The notes under the pieces were generated by a model. That model did no database searches. It was not told the DNA's origin and saw only the letters and a program-made list of their open reading frames with translations. Made by a program: the position numbers and the translations under genes. A stretch of 64,000 nt of DNA from Denitromonas sp. (lineage in GTDB: Bacteria; Pseudomonadota; Gammaproteobacteria; Burkholderiales; Rhodocyclaceae): positions 51,382-115,381 of the forward strand of contig NZ_JAUCBR010000007.1 in assembly GCF_034676725.1 (NCBI RefSeq). The letters run 5' to 3'. Position 1 is the stretch's first letter. Each line of letters begins with the position of its first letter. Of the stretch, positions 60,858 through 64,000 are shown piece after piece.

Positions 60858-61434
60858 CTGCGCTTGCGGCCTGTTCCTGCGGCAGCGCAAACGCGGTCAT
60901 CCGCTCCAGCGCCACGCCCACCCAGTCGCCACCGAACCGCTGATCTGCGAGCACAGAGCGCAGCGCCAGAATCGGGATGCAATGGCCCGGTTCGCCGCGC
61001 ACGTAGAACGCCGCGAACCATTCCGGCAGCAGGTGCTCCACGCCCGCGTGGTTCTCGATAGAGAAGGGCAGGGCCAGCACGCCAGCCATCTGCTTGACCT
61101 GATCGCTGCGCACGCTGTCCGTGAGCCAGTACGCGACCGCTGTGAGTTCCCCTGCGCCGATGGGCAGCAACGCGACCAGTCGCGCAGCAGTCGCGTCGTG
61201 GAGGATCGCCGGGGACAAGTCGGAGAGCGGGCTGGTCGAATCCAGCGTAACAGGGCGCACCGGCAGCCTACCGAGAAAATGGGAGAGCAGGGTGTATGCC
61301 TCGAAGGCTGCGGGAATGTCCTGCCGGATGCTGGGAGAGCTTTTCCCCATGATGGACACGAACCCACCGCCATCGTCGGTGAGGACATCGCCACCGATGG
61401 CGGCTTCGATCATGGTGCTGATTTTGTCTTTCAT
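60829..61434 (-). CDS. Hypothetical protein
   Basis: The product has 201 residues from ATG 61434, with GAGG seven bases upstream. It is soluble and Leu/Ala-rich with no recognised motif. Its last residues are encoded by repeat array D, so the array has been accommodated in the coding end. It lies 7 bp after the 61442-62767 gene. Confidence 0.72.
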   Translation of the reverse strand: MKDKISTMIEAAIGGDVLTDDGGGFVSIMGKSSPSIRQDIPAAFEAYTLLSHFLGRLPVRPVTLDSTSPLSDLSPAILHDATAARLVALLPIGAGELTAVAYWLTDSVRSDQVKQMAGVLALPFSIENHAGVEHLLPEWFAAFYVRGEPGHCIPILALRSVLADQRFGGDWVGVALERMTAFALPQEQAASAVRNHNGTTL

Positions 61435-61441
61435 CGTTACC

Positions 61442-62767
61442 TCACGGTGCTGGGGATTCGTCCGTTGCCTCGACTTCGAGGGCGTCCTCCGCTCCGAACT
61501 GGACGAGTTCCTTGAGCACGGGGAAAAGGCGCTCAATCTGTGACGCCTCGTGGCGCTCGAAGGCAGCCTGCTCAGCGTCGCCTTCGAGCAAAGCCTTGCG
61601 ATGCGAGGCGTGCAGCTCGTGCAGGCGTCCATAGGCATCCGCAAGGCTCGTGCTGCTGGATGACGCCTCGATTTCCCGTGTGTAGGCGGCCTCGATGGCA
61701 TTCCGCGCATCGGTGGCTTGCTGATGCCACGCGGGCAGTTCCGCGCCGTTTACCTCCGCGTCGCGTTGCGCACGGAAGATCAGACCATCGAGCGCGTCAT
61801 GCACCTCGACGGGATGCGGTCGCTTCGCCGTTCGGCACCAGTCTGCTGCCTTGCGAGCCGATTCCCACCACGGCCCTTCCGCGCCGTGCTTCTGCACGAT
61901 GCCTTGCAGGGTTTCGATGGGCGACCGCAAGTCGCCCAGCTTCCAATCCTTGAACCGATCCCATTGCTCGGCAGTGAATGCCTGACTCATCCCTCCCGCA
62001 TTCGGGGTTTCGTTCAGCAAGTCAGCAAGCGCCTCCCGCGTGAGCGGTTCCGGGCGCGGTTTTCCGCCGTACTCGTACCATCGGTAAAACTCGGTGCTGT
62101 CTTCCTGAAAGGAATAGATGTCTGGCCGTACAGCCGCCAGATTGGCACTCTCGAACTCAGCGGCTTCTTCCATTCTGGCGTCAAAGTCCCAGATCACGCC
62201 CGCCGCGTACTCGCGCTGGGCGTTGGCCACGGCGAGGGCGTCATCCTTGCCTTGATGCACGGCGGCTGCCAATTCCGGCTGATTGGGCATCCAACGGACG
62301 CCGCCGTTCAGTCGGTTCGCGATCAGGAAGGCTTCGAGGTCTTCCTGCGAACCGATGGTCAGCGACTGCGCCGTCTTCGGATCGGCTGGCCGGGTGCTCA
62401 GGCTGAATGCGATCCCCTCCTGCTGCTGGGCCGGACTCACCGGCTCAAAGTAAAGGCGACCGAACTGCTCATGCTCAAACGCCATGAAGAAGGGCTGGCG
62501 AGCGTAGCGGTCGTGTTCTTCGGCCAGATGGCGAGCCAGTTCTGCACCCACCGCAGCGGTCAGCTTCCAGCGATCTTCTGAGGTGTTTTCCAGCAGCAGG
62601 TCGAATGCCGGGCCTTCCGGCTCGGCGTCGATGGTCTGGACGCGCAGGCGACCGCCATCGACAACGCGACCGATGCTTTCCCGGAATGCGGGCTTCACCG
62701 GCTCGATTGATGCCGTGACGTAGTTGTCGTCGTCGCCGAACAGGAACGTCCCTAGTCTTATGTTCAT
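61442..62767 (-). CDS. Hypothetical protein
   Basis: The product has 441 residues, acidic, with an N-terminal strand-rich part (MNIRLGTFLFGDDDNYVTASIEPVKP) and a helical C-terminal half rich in Glu/Ala/His. No membrane segment or catalytic motif is seen. It heads the minus-strand group ending with the AbiEii-like gene. Function is unknown. Confidence 0.75.
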   Translation of the reverse strand: MNIRLGTFLFGDDDNYVTASIEPVKPAFRESIGRVVDGGRLRVQTIDAEPEGPAFDLLLENTSEDRWKLTAAVGAELARHLAEEHDRYARQPFFMAFEHEQFGRLYFEPVSPAQQQEGIAFSLSTRPADPKTAQSLTIGSQEDLEAFLIANRLNGGVRWMPNQPELAAAVHQGKDDALAVANAQREYAAGVIWDFDARMEEAAEFESANLAAVRPDIYSFQEDSTEFYRWYEYGGKPRPEPLTREALADLLNETPNAGGMSQAFTAEQWDRFKDWKLGDLRSPIETLQGIVQKHGAEGPWWESARKAADWCRTAKRPHPVEVHDALDGLIFRAQRDAEVNGAELPAWHQQATDARNAIEAAYTREIEASSSSTSLADAYGRLHELHASHRKALLEGDAEQAAFERHEASQIERLFPVLKELVQFGAEDALEVEATDESPAP

Positions 62768-62868
62768 ACGCGCCTCAAGGGATAGTCAAAACAAGGTTTC
62801 TAACATATCATATTGAGCGCACGCTTAGAATATGTGCGTCACGCAGACCCTTAAAATGGGCACAAAAA

Positions 62869-62896
62869 AACGGCACGCGCTTTCGCGGGTGCCGTT
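62869..62896 (-). terminator. Hairpin with T run on the minus strand
   Basis: AACGGCAC (62869-62876) and GTGCCGTT (62889-62896) pair with inner GC matches. Read on the minus strand the stem is followed by TTTTTTT. No minus-strand gene lies directly to its right, so it may be an attenuator in the leader of the 62767 gene or the end of a small RNA. Confidence 0.5.
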
Positions 62897-63017
62897 CAAA
62901 TGAAAGGTAAAAGCAGCCTCACAGCGCAATCATGGGCCATGAAACAGCAATCTATATCTTATCACGGTGATGCGGGCACGCCCATAAAAACCGCGCACTT
63001 CGTCGCGAGGAACGCCA

Positions 63018-64000
63018 ATGTTGAAGCCGATTGAAGCACTGCAAGAGTACGCGCAAGCCAAAGGAATGAACGCTGCCGATCTCCAGCGCAAGCAGGAAAA
63101 GCTGCTTGATGCGCTACTGCATCCAACTCGCGCCGACCACGGCGAAAACGTGGTAGTCGTATTCGCGCATGGCGCGGAGGCAATGCGCCTTGCCGCAGTG
63201 AAGGAAGATGGCGACCGATTCCCGCACTGGGCCGTGCAGTCGTGGAGTGTCACGAAGGAGGACTGGCTGACACAGAAGTCCTACGACATGAAGCCAGAGA
63301 TGCGCAACATCGCCTACATGGACGCAAAGAACTGGTATCCCTCTCCCACTCAAGCTGCCGCCGAGGCGAAGTGGGCTGCGATCAACAGTGACGAAGACGG
63401 CGCTTTGGAGCGCCTGTTCGACAGCCGCGCAAAGCTCGCCGAGTTCTGGTACGAAACCAAGGTCATCGACTGGGAAGGACGCTACGGAGGCGATCCGTGG
63501 TTCTTCATGAGCGAGGTTGCCGAGACGGCCTTCGAGCGCGAAGGGCAGCCCAATCCGATTCTTGGCGAGAAGTACGGCGAAAAGGTGACAGCCCAGCTTG
63601 CCAATTTCGCCGCCGACTGGGGCGAACTGGCAACACCCGTACTGTCCGGCACCCTGCGCCGCGCTGGCACCAACGAGGTTGAAGCGATTGTGCAGTACCG
63701 CTCTGCCGTTGAAGCAATCGACGACATCCTCCAGTCTGGGCACGACGCCCACTTGCGTGCCGCGCCGCTCGGAGAAGCAGGCGGGGCCGACCGCTTTACT
63801 TACCTGCGTGACCGCGACGCGGGACTATCCCGCGCCGAACTGGTTGCCTCGCTGGAATCATTCATCGAACAGAACAAGGAGCTAACGATGGCTGTGACAG
63901 AAGCCCAACCCAAGGAAGACTCGTTCCTGATCTCGATCTACTACGAACGCTGGACGCATGACGACAAGGATGCTGGCGAGCCGGGCGAGCGGGGGGTTGA
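63018..64000 (+). CDS. Hypothetical protein, 3' end outside the window
   Basis: An open frame of over 320 codons starts at ATG 63018 (GAGG seven bases upstream) and runs off the right edge. The product is soluble and acidic (MLKPIEALQEYAQAKGMNAADLQRKQEK...), Trp-rich in the middle, with AELVASLESFIEQNKELTM later. An internal ATG at 63889 preceded by AAGGAG could begin a separate shorter product. No family is recognised. Confidence 0.75.
   Translation, partial: MLKPIEALQEYAQAKGMNAADLQRKQEKLLDALLHPTRADHGENVVVVFAHGAEAMRLAAVKEDGDRFPHWAVQSWSVTKEDWLTQKSYDMKPEMRNIAYMDAKNWYPSPTQAAAEAKWAAINSDEDGALERLFDSRAKLAEFWYETKVIDWEGRYGGDPWFFMSEVAETAFEREGQPNPILGEKYGEKVTAQLANFAADWGELATPVLSGTLRRAGTNEVEAIVQYRSAVEAIDDILQSGHDAHLRAAPLGEAGGADRFTYLRDRDAGLSRAELVASLESFIEQNKELTMAVTEAQPKEDSFLISIYYERWTHDDKDAGEPGERGV

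Noticed and set aside
1..64000. tRNA, rRNA, insertion sequences and classical antibiotic-resistance genes
   Set aside because: I looked for these and saw no tRNA-like cloverleaf, transposase motif with terminal repeats, or known resistance protein.

Overview
The window looks like part of a large, GC-rich conjugative plasmid from a proteobacterium, most plausibly a beta-proteobacterium judging by codon use and gene content; no chromosomal housekeeping genes, rRNA or tRNA are seen. Its backbone is a type IVB (Dot/Icm, IncI Tra/Trb-like) secretion system. I can assign DotA, B, C, D, E, F, G, H, I, L, M, N, O, P, IcmT and a TrbB-like DsbC protein. Replication is by a RepA_C-type initiator with iterons. 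No relaxase is recognisable, so it must lie outside the window or be divergent.

Layout. 1-3878 (-): three related exported proteins, a coiled-coil exported protein and a small cytoplasmic protein. 3947-12319 (-): a 2331-residue DarB/Strawberry-notch-like methyltransferase-helicase and an acidic-tailed companion. 12320-14795: repA and oriV, with 23-bp-spaced iterons, DnaA-like boxes and a second set of 16-17-bp-spaced repeats. 14796-18841 (+): accessory genes (zinc-binding, GIY-YIG, a frame-broken papain/transglutaminase-like protein, a PD-(D/E)XK-like protein and kfrA). 18817-26042 (-): EAL phosphodiesterase, split spermidine-synthase-like pair, DUF2726, a membrane M41 protease, SSB and a lytic transglycosylase. 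26126-39328 (-): the main dot operon, dotI-H-G-F-E-P-N-x-y-O-L. 39925-41091 (-): a tyrosine recombinase with a dif-like palindrome upstream. 42116-52776 (+): dotD-C-B, icmT, parM with two ribbon-helix-helix genes, dotM, a dsbC-like gene and five further genes. 52840-55070 (-): four unknown genes. 55153-58404 (+): dotA. 58459-62767 (-): an AbiEii-like gene with a partner, and three further genes. 63018-end (+): a partial unknown gene.

The most striking signal is a family of 11-bp phased direct repeats (roughly GTGG-Y-R-ACA-K-T). They form four arrays, at about 39533-39698, 41693-41960, 44753-44896 and 60789-60857, all in the same orientation. This is the architecture of a ParR-bound parC centromere. 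Three of the arrays sit just upstream of the three T4BSS operons, and one of those operons encodes the ParM/ParR-like module itself. Partition and conjugation therefore appear physically, and perhaps regulatorily, linked. Other notable items are a frameshift splitting dotG, a frameshift in an A6 tract of a lipoprotein signal peptide, a pair of promoters sharing one palindromic operator, and an iteron-like site on the stop codon of the recombinase gene.
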